Shown here piece by piece: positions 7,174-15,566 of a DNA stretch of 57,103 bases. A program made the position numbers and the translations under genes. The stretch is from Pseudoselenomonas ruminantium. Its GTDB lineage: Bacteria; Bacillota; Negativicutes; Selenomonadales; Selenomonadaceae. Positions within the stretch are counted from its first letter, which is position 1. Every line of letters begins with the position of its first letter. The notes beneath the pieces are model-generated. The model made no database searches. It worked only from the letters and a program-made list of their open reading frames with translations, and was not told the DNA's origin. The DNA is taken from positions 1-57,103 of the forward strand of contig CACZHK010000030.1 of assembly GCA_902780915.1 (NCBI GenBank), given 5' to 3'.

Positions 7174-9476
7174 GGGGCGATCCCATGCTGAAAGGCCGTG
7201 CCCTTCGCAGCAGCATGATAAAGACAGTGACCAAGCGTTCAGGATTCACCGTGGATTATGACCGCGCCAAGATTCGCAATGCCATTGCAGGTGCCAACAA
7301 GGATTCTGTCCAGCAGATGAGCGAAAAAGACATCGACGCTGTGACGGAGCAGGTGGAGCGTGCCATCGAGGCCCGCGATACCATCGGCGTGGAGGAGATC
7401 CAGGACGTAGTAGAGCAGGAACTCATGAAGTTCGACTTCTACGAGGTGGCCAAGAAGTACATCACCTACCGTCAGAAGCACACCGAGCGCCGCAAGGCCC
7501 AGAAGCACCTCATGGAAAGCTACCGGGATATCTTCTTTGCCGATGCCGTGGACTCAGACCTCAAGCGCGACAATGCCAATATCAACACTGATGCTTCCAT
7601 GGGCATCATGCTGAAATTGGGGGCGGAGGGTGCCAAGCACTTCGTGGACAACTATGTGCTGGATGAGGAATTCCGCGAGGCGGACAAGGAGAATTGGATT
7701 CATATCCACGACAAGGATTTTTCCCTCATCACCTTCAACTGCTGCCAGATTGACCTGCTGAAGCTTTTCAAGGGCGGCTTCTCCACCGGTCACGGCTTCC
7801 TGCGGGAGCCTAACTCCATCCGCGCCTATGCCAGCCTTGCCTGCATCGCCATCCAGAGCAACCAGAACGATATGTTCGGTGGCCAGAGCATCAACTGCTT
7901 TGACTATGCCATGGCCGAGGGGGTGAAGAAGTCCTTCAAGAAAGCCATCCTGGATGAGGCCTATCGTGCCCTGCGCTATCGCTGCGGCCTGGTGGGCAGG
8001 GAGACGGAGAAGGAGTTCAAGAAGCTCCTGAAGGAGAAGCTGGATTTCTCCATCTGCTCCTATGAGGAAAGCCGCGAGGCCAATGCAGGGCATTATGATG
8101 CAGCTGTGAGGGAGCTTACCCGCGCTCTGGACGAGACTGTTTCTGCCATGGTCAGCCTGCCTGCAGGGGAACTGGATGTGGAAATCATCTATCAGCTGTC
8201 CTGCGAGGATGTGGTGGAGGAAACCCACCAGGCCATGGAGGCGCTGATCCACAACTTCAACACCCTCCACAGCCGCGCCGGTGCCCAGGTGCCTTTCTCC
8301 TCCATCAACTACGGCATGGACACCACCCCCGAGGGTCGCCTGGTGACCAGGGAGGTGCTGAACGCCATCTGGTCTGGCCTGGGCAATGGGGAGACCCCGA
8401 TTTTCCCCATTTCCGTGTTCCAGCTAAAAGCCGGAGTCAACTACAACCCGGAGGACAGGAACTACGATCTCTTTATGAAGGCCTGCAAGGTATCTGCCAA
8501 GCGCCTGTTCCCCAACTTCGTGAATCTGGATGCGCCTTACAACCTCCAGTATTACAAGGAGGGCGACTACAACTCTTATGTCGCTACGATGGGTTGCAGG
8601 ACGCGCGTCATGAGCAATGTGAACGGCCCGGAGGAATCCGGCAGCCGCGGCAACTTTGCCTTCACCACCATCAACCTGCCCAAGATGGCTCTGGCAGCCA
8701 AGGGTGATATGGATAAATTCTGGGAACTTCTGGATCACTACATCCAGGTCAGCCATGACTACCTGCTGGCCCGCCTCAGTGTCATCCAGCAGAAGCATGT
8801 CTACAACTACCCGTTCCTCATGGGGCAGGGGGTCTGGATGGGCAGCGAGAACCTGCGGCCCGAGGACAGCATCAAGGATGTGCTGAAGCACGCCTCCTAT
8901 TCCATCGGCTTCTGCGGTCTGGCAGAGTGCCTGGTGGCTCTCATGGGCAAGCATCACGGCGAGAGCGCCGAGGCACAGGAACTGGGTCTCAGGATAGTGG
9001 GCCATATCAGGGAAAAGACCGATGCCTATAGCAAGGCCGAGCATATGAACTGGACCTGCTTCGGCACTCCCGCTGAGTCCACCGCAGGCCAGTTCCAGCG
9101 CTCCAACCGCAAGAACTACGGTGTCATCAAGGGCGTAACCGACAGGCCCTACATGACCAACTCCAGCCATGTGCCGGTCTACTATCCCATCAAAGCCATT
9201 GACAAGATCAAGATCGAGGCTCCGTACCATGCTCTGGAGAATGCAGGCCATATCGCCTACATCGAGATGGACGGGGACCCCACCAAGAATGTCAAAGCCT
9301 TTGAGGCGGTAGTCCGCGCCATGCACGACCACGACATGGGGTATTTCTCCATCAACCATCCCGTTGACCGCGATCCTGTCTGCGGCTATACGGGCATCAT
9401 CGAGAACGAGTGTCCCCATTGCCACCGCAAAGAGGTGGAAACGGGCAGTTTCACCATCAAGCGCATGAAGAAGTAA
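7155..9476 (+). CDS. nrdD: Anaerobic (class III) ribonucleoside-triphosphate reductase, apparently without a glycyl-radical motif
   Basis: Up to 773 aa. The N-terminus is an ATP cone (VTKRSGFTVDYDRAKIRNAI), the allosteric site. The catalytic barrel includes ATMGCRTRV and a 'GRGNFAFTTINLPKMAL'-like stretch. The C-terminus has CGYTG...CPHCH, resembling the zinc motif; the usual first Cys of the first pair appears to be Asp (DPVC). The protein stops at FTIKRMKK, about where homologs continue into R(V/I)xGYLG, the glycyl-radical loop. No GYLG can be read in any frame before the terminator 7 nt later. Starts: TTG 7155 has GGCAGGGAG just upstream, ATG 7185 has GGGG, and ATG 7215 fits the family N-terminus best but lacks a ribosome site. 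No nrdG activase gene is adjacent. Confidence 0.88.
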   Translation: MGAYIVWGDPMLKGRALRSSMIKTVTKRSGFTVDYDRAKIRNAIAGANKDSVQQMSEKDIDAVTEQVERAIEARDTIGVEEIQDVVEQELMKFDFYEVAKKYITYRQKHTERRKAQKHLMESYRDIFFADAVDSDLKRDNANINTDASMGIMLKLGAEGAKHFVDNYVLDEEFREADKENWIHIHDKDFSLITFNCCQIDLLKLFKGGFSTGHGFLREPNSIRAYASLACIAIQSNQNDMFGGQSINCFDYAMAEGVKKSFKKAILDEAYRALRYRCGLVGRETEKEFKKLLKEKLDFSICSYEESREANAGHYDAAVRELTRALDETVSAMVSLPAGELDVEIIYQLSCEDVVEETHQAMEALIHNFNTLHSRAGAQVPFSSINYGMDTTPEGRLVTREVLNAIWSGLGNGETPIFPISVFQLKAGVNYNPEDRNYDLFMKACKVSAKRLFPNFVNLDAPYNLQYYKEGDYNSYVATMGCRTRVMSNVNGPEESGSRGNFAFTTINLPKMALAAKGDMDKFWELLDHYIQVSHDYLLARLSVIQQKHVYNYPFLMGQGVWMGSENLRPEDSIKDVLKHASYSIGFCGLAECLVALMGKHHGESAEAQELGLRIVGHIREKTDAYSKAEHMNWTCFGTPAESTAGQFQRSNRKNYGVIKGVTDRPYMTNSSHVPVYYPIKAIDKIKIEAPYHALENAGHIAYIEMDGDPTKNVKAFEAVVRAMHDHDMGYFSINHPVDRDPVCGYTGIIENECPHCHRKEVETGSFTIKRMKK

Positions 9477-9483
9477 AATAAAA

Positions 9484-9528
9484 ATTGGCCCTGAACTTTG
9501 GAGATGAGTTCAGGGCCAATGGTTTTTT
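9484..9528. terminator. nrdD terminator, probably bidirectional
   Basis: A perfect 14-bp stem (ATTGGCCCTGAACT and its complement), 9-nt loop and T7 run. A/T tracts flank both sides, so it may also end the leftward tRNA-Ser transcript. Confidence 0.95.
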
Positions 9529-9538
9529 TGCACAAAAA

Positions 9539-9627
<89 letters not shown>

Positions 9628-9639
9628 GCAATACACATT

Positions 9640-9668
9640 ATTTTAGCAGGTAGGAGCGAGATTGTCAA
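9640..9668 (-). promoter_or_regulatory. Promoter of tRNA-Ser
   Basis: On the minus strand TTGACA (9668-9663), a 17-bp spacer and TAAAAT (9645-9640), starting transcription about 5 nt before the tRNA. Confidence 0.88.
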
Positions 9669-9681
9669 ATTGTCTTGATGC

Positions 9682-9710
9682 TTGACAGATGTCACACGCC
9701 TTAGTAAAGT
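9682..9710 (+). promoter_or_regulatory. Promoter of nagE-nagA
   Basis: TTGACA (9682-9687), a 17-bp spacer and TAAAGT (9705-9710). It lies back to back with the tRNA-Ser promoter. No clear operator was seen. Confidence 0.85.
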
Positions 9711-9745
9711 AGAAGTGACAAAAGTAATCTAGGGGGTAGTGTTTT

Positions 9746-11155
9746 TTGGAAAATTGGTTCAAGAGTCTCCAGAAGGTCGGCAAGGCGCTCATGCTGCCCA
9801 TTGCCGTACTGCCGGCGGCGGCTCTGCTGCTGCGCCTGGGTGCTCCTGATGTGCTGGATATACCGTTTATCGCGAAGGGCGGCGGGGCGGTCTTTGACAA
9901 CTTGCCTTTGATTTTCTCCATGGGCATTGCCGTGGGCCTGTCCAAAGATGGCAGCGGGGCGGCGGGACTGGCAGGCGGCATCGGCTATCTGGTGCTGGTG
10001 GGGGCTTTGGGTGCCATTGATGCCAGCCTCGATATGGGCGTACTGGCAGGCATCCTCTCCGGCCTTGAAGCAGGCTATCTCTACAATCGGTTCTATCGGA
10101 TCAGGCTGCCAGAGTTCCTGGGCTTTTTCGGCGGCAGCCGCTTCGTGCCCATTGTGACAGCGGCTGCCTCCATCGTGCTGGCCGTGATTTTCGGTGTCAT
10201 CTGGGGTCCCTGCCAGGCTGTGATACAGGGGGTAGGGGAGTGGATCATCGGTGCGGGAGCTATGGGCACTTTTGTCTATGGCGTGCTGAACCGCTTGCTG
10301 ATTCCCATGGGGCTGCATCACATCCTCAACAGCTTTATCTGGTTCATTTTCGGTGAGTACACCACTCCTGCAGGCGTGGTGGCTACAGGCGATCTGAATC
10401 GTTTCTTTGCAGGCGATCCCCATGCAGGCATGTTCATGGCGGGCTTCTTCATCATGATGATGTTTGGCCTGCCTGCGGTGGCCCTGGCCATGTACTATGC
10501 GGCTCCGGCCCACAGGCGCCCACGGATTGCGGGCATGCTGGCCTCCGTGGCCTTCACTTCCTTCCTTACAGGCATCACGGAGCCTATCGAATTCATGTTC
10601 ATGTTCATTTCCCCGGTGCTCTTCGGCCTCCATGCGGTGCTGACAGGGCTGGCCTTGGCAGCGGCTCATAGCTTTGGCATCCTGCATGGCTTTGGCTTTT
10701 CGGCGGGCTTCATAGATTATGCCTTGAATTATGGCCTGGCTACCAAGCCACTCTTCATCCTGCCTCTCGGACTGGTGTTCGGGGTGCTGTATTATGTCAC
10801 CTTCAGCTGGGCCATCAGGCACTATGACCTGCCCACCATAGGACGCTATGAGGAGGAGGAAGGGGAGTCTATCGCAGAAGCGCCTGCTGTCGGGGAGGCA
10901 GAAGCGGAGACTGAGGAGTGCCGCCGCGCCGGGCAGATGGCCTGTGCCCTAGGGGGCGTTGACAATCTTCTCAGCATAGATAATTGCGCTACCCGCCTCA
11001 GGCTGGAGGTGGCTGACCCTCTGCTGGTGGACGAGCAGGCGCTGAAGGCCTTGGGTGCCAGGGGCGTTTTCCGGGCCGGCAAGAATTTGCAAGTGGTGAT
11101 TGGCACCCGGGTGGAATTTCTGGCAGGAGAAATGCGGCGCTTGAAGAATAAATAA
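9746..11155 (+). CDS. nagE: PTS N-acetylglucosamine transporter, EIICB
   Basis: 469-aa phosphotransferase permease of the glucose/GlcNAc family. The EIIC domain (~1-370) begins LQKVGKALMLPIAVLPAAAL and carries the signature GITEPIEFMFMF. The EIIB domain (~395-469) contains the phospho-acceptor Cys in IDNCATRLR (about residue 413). There is no EIIA domain, so a shared EIIA from elsewhere must donate phosphate. The TTG start is supported by AGGGGGT at 9731-9737, 8 nt upstream. nagA follows 46 nt later, making GlcNAc the likely substrate: uptake as GlcNAc-6-P, then deacetylation. No nagB is nearby. Confidence 0.92.
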   Translation: MENWFKSLQKVGKALMLPIAVLPAAALLLRLGAPDVLDIPFIAKGGGAVFDNLPLIFSMGIAVGLSKDGSGAAGLAGGIGYLVLVGALGAIDASLDMGVLAGILSGLEAGYLYNRFYRIRLPEFLGFFGGSRFVPIVTAAASIVLAVIFGVIWGPCQAVIQGVGEWIIGAGAMGTFVYGVLNRLLIPMGLHHILNSFIWFIFGEYTTPAGVVATGDLNRFFAGDPHAGMFMAGFFIMMMFGLPAVALAMYYAAPAHRRPRIAGMLASVAFTSFLTGITEPIEFMFMFISPVLFGLHAVLTGLALAAAHSFGILHGFGFSAGFIDYALNYGLATKPLFILPLGLVFGVLYYVTFSWAIRHYDLPTIGRYEEEEGESIAEAPAVGEAEAETEECRRAGQMACALGGVDNLLSIDNCATRLRLEVADPLLVDEQALKALGARGVFRAGKNLQVVIGTRVEFLAGEMRRLKNK

Positions 11156-11201
11156 AAGATATATATGACTGAATGTGTATGTATTGGCAGGAGGAATGGC
11201 A

Positions 11202-12377
11202 ATGTTGGCAATCGTGAATGGCAGGCTGATCCTGCCGGATGAAAGGGCCGGGGGGCATTTTGAGGCTATCTCCGGCCTGGCTCTGCTGATAGAGGACGGC
11301 CGCATCAAGGATGTCATGCCGGAGGTGCGGCTGCGGGCGGACTACAGCAGCTGCCCTGTCTGGGATGCGGGGGGGCGCTTCGTTTCCCCGGGATTCATCA
11401 ATATCCATATCCATGGCTGCTTCGGGGCAGATACCATGGACAAGGATTCTGAGGCCATCAAGACCATGTGCCAGAAGCTTCCTGTCCACGGGGTGACCTC
11501 TTTCCTGCCCACCACTATCACCGCCTCTATGGAGGATATACAGGAGGCTTTGGGCAGGGTGAGGGAGTTCATGAAAAATCCCTGGCTGGCTTGCGGAGCA
11601 GAGGTCTTGGGCGCCAATATGGAAGGGCCTTTCATCAGCCCCGATTACAGGGGCTGCCATCAGGTCAAGCACGTGTTGCCGCCAGATTTTTCCTACGTGG
11701 AGCCCTACGCCGATGTGGTGAAATATGTCACTGTGGCTTCTGAGGAACTGGGAGGAGATTACAGTTTCATAGAAAAATGCAGGAATGCGGGCATCATCGT
11801 CTCCCTTGGACACAGCGGTGCCATCTATGAGGAGGCCTTGGACGCTATACAGCATGGCATGACCCATGCCACCCATTTGTACAATGCCATGAGTCCCGTG
11901 CATCACCGTGAGCCGGGGGTGACGGGGGCGGTCCTGGATGCGGAAGGGGTCATAGCGGAACTCATAACCGATGATGTCCATTGCCATCCTGCTGCCCAGC
12001 GGCTGGCTTACCGTCTGAAGGGCGAAAATCTGGTGCTCATCACTGACTCTTGCCGGGCCTGCGGCTTGGGGGATGGTGTTTCCGAGCTGGGAGGACAGCA
12101 GGTTTTCGTGGAGGGCGGCCTTGCCACCCTGGCGGACGGCACCATCGCTGCCAGTGTTGCATCTATGGATATGGTGGTGAGAAACTTCGCTCATAATACG
12201 GGGCTGTCCCTTCCGCGCACGGTGGAACTGGCCACCAGAGTGCCCGCCCGGGAACTGGGCTGCCTTGACCAGCGGGGCACGCTGGAACCGGGGAGGCTGG
12301 CCAATATCGCGGTGTTTGACAGCGATGTGAATATCTATGCCACTTTCGTGAGAGGGCAGATCTGCTACGGGCAGTGA
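11202..12377 (+). CDS. nagA: N-acetylglucosamine-6-phosphate deacetylase
   Basis: Cytoplasmic amidohydrolase (391 aa) that converts GlcNAc-6-P to glucosamine-6-P and acetate. Motifs: FINIHIHGCFG (HxH metal site), MEGPFISPDYRGCH (Glu metal ligand), SLGHSGA, THLYNAMSPVHHREPG (substrate and metal His), DDVHCHP and LITDSCRACG (catalytic Asp). The start at 11202 (MLAIVNGRL) has AGGAGG at 11189-11194, 7 nt upstream; ATG 11196 is too close to it and 11175 has no ribosome site. Second gene of the nagE operon, followed by a terminator. Confidence 0.95.
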   Translation: MLAIVNGRLILPDERAGGHFEAISGLALLIEDGRIKDVMPEVRLRADYSSCPVWDAGGRFVSPGFINIHIHGCFGADTMDKDSEAIKTMCQKLPVHGVTSFLPTTITASMEDIQEALGRVREFMKNPWLACGAEVLGANMEGPFISPDYRGCHQVKHVLPPDFSYVEPYADVVKYVTVASEELGGDYSFIEKCRNAGIIVSLGHSGAIYEEALDAIQHGMTHATHLYNAMSPVHHREPGVTGAVLDAEGVIAELITDDVHCHPAAQRLAYRLKGENLVLITDSCRACGLGDGVSELGGQQVFVEGGLATLADGTIAASVASMDMVVRNFAHNTGLSLPRTVELATRVPARELGCLDQRGTLEPGRLANIAVFDSDVNIYATFVRGQICYGQ

Positions 12378-12441
12378 ATTAATCAACACGCCCTAATGGG
12401 GAGCCACTTGGACTTTCTGATGATTTAGCTACAAAAAAAAT

Positions 12442-12485
12442 AAACAGCCCCATGAAGATTTTGCACTCCATGAGGCTGTTTTTCT
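12442..12485 (+). terminator. nagEA terminator
   Basis: Hairpin with arms AAACAGCC(C)CATG and CATGAGGCTGTTT followed by T5. Confidence 0.85.
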
Positions 12486-12491
12486 TTTGCC

Positions 12492-12575
12492 TTAGATTTC
12501 AAACACTTCTTTGACCTTTATCTCCAACTCAATGCAAAGGCTGATTTTCGGCTTGCACTCCCTAAGATTTCATAG
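12492..12575 (-). pseudogene. Possible remnant of an XRE-type regulator C-terminus
   Basis: Read on the minus strand, a short frame gives NLRECKPKISLCIELEIKVK followed by EVFEI and a stop. It resembles the end of XRE/HTH_3 domains ('..PSLELALKIAKALGVSIDELF'). A stop just upstream and no start show it is not a gene. The resemblance is by eye over ~25 residues, so this is tentative. The rest of the 12378-12712 gap holds the nag terminator and the next promoter. Confidence 0.25.
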
Positions 12576-12597
12576 TAAAACGGCTTGTTTTTCAAAA

Positions 12598-12643
12598 ACT
12601 GTACTAAGGTACAGTAGATTTCCGGCAGGTTTTGTCGTATAAT
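12598..12643 (+). promoter_or_regulatory. Lux-box-like dyad over the -35 region and promoter of the U32-like gene
   Basis: Perfect dyad ACTGTAC-TAAG-GTACAGT (12598-12615), then a consensus TATAAT (12638-12643) with only a poor -35 hexamer (TAGATT). The dyad centre is ~43 bp from the expected start site, the position of lux boxes at LuxR-activated promoters. A similar dyad lies at 17127-17142. A GC hairpin (CGCCCG/CGGGCG) follows just before the ribosome site. Confidence 0.65.
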
Positions 12644-12712
12644 ATTTTCTGAATTTTACGCTTTGAGAGAAAAAACGCCCGGGGAAACGGGCGAGCTGGG
12701 GAAGGGTGAAAG

Positions 12713-13774
12713 ATGAACGAGAAATGCCGAGTTTATTCTGTGCCGTATAACGGTGCGGAGCCGGATTGGTTTTTGCAGGAAGTGGAGAAGCGAAAAAGAC
12801 ATATTGATCATGTCTACTGTGAGCTGCCTTTTCAGGAAATGATTTCCCATGTGCGGTTTGTCTTTGATAACAGGAAGGCGGAGGGGGAGAAGCCCCAAGA
12901 TGTGGATGCCATGCGGGGGCTTTACCTCAAGAACTGTTTCGAGTTCCTGCGGCTCTCCAAGGGCAGGGTGCGGCGCATCTGCCCTGTCAATGCCATGTGC
13001 TATCAGTTTGCCAGTGAGGATGCGGTGAAGAATTTCGTCATTATGCTGGCTCGGGCGGCCAAGGAATTGCAGCTGGAGGGCTTTATTCTCTCGGATTACC
13101 GGGTAGCAGCCCTCCTGCATGCGCTGATGCCGGAGGTCGAGATTCACACTTCCTGCAATGCGTATCAGTGGAATCTGCGGCAGATGGAAATCTGGCGGGA
13201 GAAATGCGGCGTGACTGTGTTCAACCCGCCAAGGGAAATCCTGCGCACGCCGGACAGTCTGAAGGAAATGCACCAGGCTGGCTTCCGGCTGAAGTGCCTG
13301 GTCAATGAGGCTTGCCTGATGGGCTGCCCCAATTCCTTCAATCACAATCTTTCCATTGCCAGAGGTGAACGCCCCTTGCTCTTAAGCTGTTGCCAGAATG
13401 GCATAGGGGACTTGTTCCGGGCCAATTGGATTTTGCCCCGCTGGCAGAAGCATTATGATGAGGTGGTGGACATCTACAAGATAGCGGGGCGGAATTCTGC
13501 AGGGGATTACCCCTTCCGCACCTTGGACGCATATCTGGAGGAAAATGACACTCTGCCGCTGTCAGAGCTGATGCTCTCAGGCACCGTGCTTTTCGCCACC
13601 CGTATGCTGCCGCAGGAGATCCTGAAAAAAATCACCATCGACAAAGTGCCGGACAGACTGCTGACCTGCCAGTGCAGGGAGTGCAGCAACTGCGGCCTGT
13701 GTGAGAAAATCCTGTCGGAATACATCCCAGAGAAGTATCGGGAATCGTTCCGATTCAAGATCAGGGTTACATAG
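12713..13774 (+). CDS. Peptidase-U32-like TIM-barrel protein with a Cys-rich C-terminus
   Basis: 353-aa cytoplasmic protein. The middle (ILSDYRVAALLHALMPEVEI, then HTSCNAYQW) resembles the U32/UbiU barrel, where a glycyl/alanyl path is followed by a Cys cluster; here CLMGCPNSFNHN and LSCCQNG fit Fe-S ligands. The C-terminus adds a dense Cys motif, CQCRECSNCGLCEK. U32 relatives act in O2-independent hydroxylation, tRNA/rRNA hydroxylation or peptide modification; sequence does not say which applies here. Start ATG with GGGGAAGGG upstream. Monocistronic and transcribed from a lux-box-like promoter, so it may belong to the regulon of the neighbouring LuxR-type gene. Confidence 0.6.
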   Translation: MNEKCRVYSVPYNGAEPDWFLQEVEKRKRHIDHVYCELPFQEMISHVRFVFDNRKAEGEKPQDVDAMRGLYLKNCFEFLRLSKGRVRRICPVNAMCYQFASEDAVKNFVIMLARAAKELQLEGFILSDYRVAALLHALMPEVEIHTSCNAYQWNLRQMEIWREKCGVTVFNPPREILRTPDSLKEMHQAGFRLKCLVNEACLMGCPNSFNHNLSIARGERPLLLSCCQNGIGDLFRANWILPRWQKHYDEVVDIYKIAGRNSAGDYPFRTLDAYLEENDTLPLSELMLSGTVLFATRMLPQEILKKITIDKVPDRLLTCQCRECSNCGLCEKILSEYIPEKYRESFRFKIRVT

Positions 13775-13820
13775 AGTATCAGAAATGGTTAGAACTGTTG
13801 TTCCTTTAACGAGTATAATG

Positions 13821-15467
13821 CTACCATGACTTGCAAGCCCCCACCTCGATATGGCACTTCTTGCCGCAGAAGGCAATGCCATACTGCCAGACTTCCTTCA
13901 CGCCCCGCTGCTGGAATTCCGAGAGGTACTTGTTCTCCTTGATCTGCGCCAGAGCCTCCTTTGCCCTCTCCGGCATATCCCCTTCACTTTCCGCCACCTT
14001 GAATTCCAGCAGGGCGCCCACACTTTGTTTTGGCCCCGGGAAGATAGCAATGTCGAATCTGCCGTAGCCGCTTTCACGGTTAGAAACCACCTCAAAGCGG
14101 GGCATGAGGGTTGCCAGCAAGCCCAGAACGAGACCATGATAAAAGCTCTCCCTGGCTGCCGTATCGTAGAAGCTGGCCAGCAGCCGCAGATAATTTGACA
14201 TGGCCTCGGCAAAGTCTGCGGCCCGGCCGGCAAGGAGGCTGTCTGTCAAATTGTGCAGCAGGGTATTGTCAGAAGCATTGTTTTCCAGATATGCCATGAT
14301 CTCGCCCTTGAAAAGGTAGCTGATTTCCCTATTGGGAATCCGCATGGTAGAACGGGTCTCCCCTTCGGCATAGTCCGGGTGCGCATTGCTGTTCTTATAT
14401 ATGCCATCATAAATAACCCCTTCATCGAGAGTCGCAAATATTTTCCTGCCATGGAGCAAATCTGTCAGAGCCATGGTCTGGGAGGAAGTCGCATGGGCCA
14501 GCATCTCCCGCAGGATGCTGTTGCCTGAGGTATTCACCCAATAGGCCCTTGGCTTGCATTCATTATCAAAATAAGATATCACCGACCAAGGGTTATATAT
14601 ACTCTGTCCCGAAAAATTATACCCATCATACCATGTCTTTATCTCTTCATATTTATCCGGCACACCGAAATCTGCGGCAATCTTTCTTATCTCCTCACCA
14701 CTAAAGCCCATTACATCAGCAAAGCCTCCGCTTGCTACGCTGGAAACCTTGAGATTATTGAGGGAGCTGAAAATGCTTTCCTTGGCAACGCGCAGCACCC
14801 CTGTGAGCACGGCAAAATCCAGATGGGGATTCGACTTCAGCACCGAGCTGAGGTAGTTCCTCATAAAGACAATGGCCTCATCGTAATATCCATAGTCCCA
14901 AGCGTACTGGATGGGGGCATCGTACTCATCTATCAGCACCAGCGTCGGCTTGCCATAAAAACGTGCCAAAAATTCTGTCAGATTTTTTAGGGAAAGCTGC
15001 AAATCAACATTTGATGCTTTCCCCTCCAAAACTCTCCGGAAGTATTGCTTTTCCTGCCCGGAGAGGATCTCTCCCTCCTGCAGATAACAGAATGAATCAT
15101 AAACATACTGCATGGCAGCCCCAAGCATCTCCACCATGTTTTCCATACATGACTGTTTGATGTCCTTCAGGCTCAAGAATACCACAGGCCGGGAGCCTTG
15201 CTCTGCCATATACCTCTCCCCGGACGCTTCTATCTTGCTGCCCTCGAACAAAACGCGGTTGGCTTCCGCATCCTTATTGGTGAAGAAATAATACAGCATG
15301 CTCATAGCTAGTGTCTTGCCGAAGCGCCGTGGCCTGGTAATCAGGGTGGCTTGGGCGTGGCCGTCAAGCAGTTTCTTGATGAATTCCGTCTTGTCCACAT
15401 AATAATACTCTTCCCGCACCCGCCGGAAATCATCCACCCCCACGGGCATCACATAATGCTGCTTCAT
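13821..15467 (-). CDS. AAA-ATPase_like / PD-(D/E)XK nuclease-domain protein
   Basis: 548-aa protein of the AAA-ATPase_like plus PDDEXK_9 architecture. The N-terminus reads MPVGVDDFRRVREEYYYVDK, then TRPRRFGKTLAMSML (Walker A variant) and LVLIDEYDAPIQ (Walker B). The C-terminus has ESGYGRFDIAIFP...LLEFKVA, matching the D...ExK nuclease core. Members occur in many copies in anaerobic Firmicutes and Bacteroidetes genomes and their function is unknown; a mobile or defence role is often suspected. Start supported by GGAG upstream. A second copy enters the window at its right edge. It converges with the U32-like gene with no clear terminator between them. Confidence 0.87.
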   Translation of the reverse strand: MKQHYVMPVGVDDFRRVREEYYYVDKTEFIKKLLDGHAQATLITRPRRFGKTLAMSMLYYFFTNKDAEANRVLFEGSKIEASGERYMAEQGSRPVVFLSLKDIKQSCMENMVEMLGAAMQYVYDSFCYLQEGEILSGQEKQYFRRVLEGKASNVDLQLSLKNLTEFLARFYGKPTLVLIDEYDAPIQYAWDYGYYDEAIVFMRNYLSSVLKSNPHLDFAVLTGVLRVAKESIFSSLNNLKVSSVASGGFADVMGFSGEEIRKIAADFGVPDKYEEIKTWYDGYNFSGQSIYNPWSVISYFDNECKPRAYWVNTSGNSILREMLAHATSSQTMALTDLLHGRKIFATLDEGVIYDGIYKNSNAHPDYAEGETRSTMRIPNREISYLFKGEIMAYLENNASDNTLLHNLTDSLLAGRAADFAEAMSNYLRLLASFYDTAARESFYHGLVLGLLATLMPRFEVVSNRESGYGRFDIAIFPGPKQSVGALLEFKVAESEGDMPERAKEALAQIKENKYLSEFQQRGVKEVWQYGIAFCGKKCHIEVGACKSW

Positions 15468-15566
15468 GCTCTCACTCCTTCCCGGGAATTTTCTTTCATT
15501 CTAGCAAATGCCACAGGTATGTCAATCTGTCTCTGCAAGGCTTCGTTCCTAAAAAAGACGGCTTGC

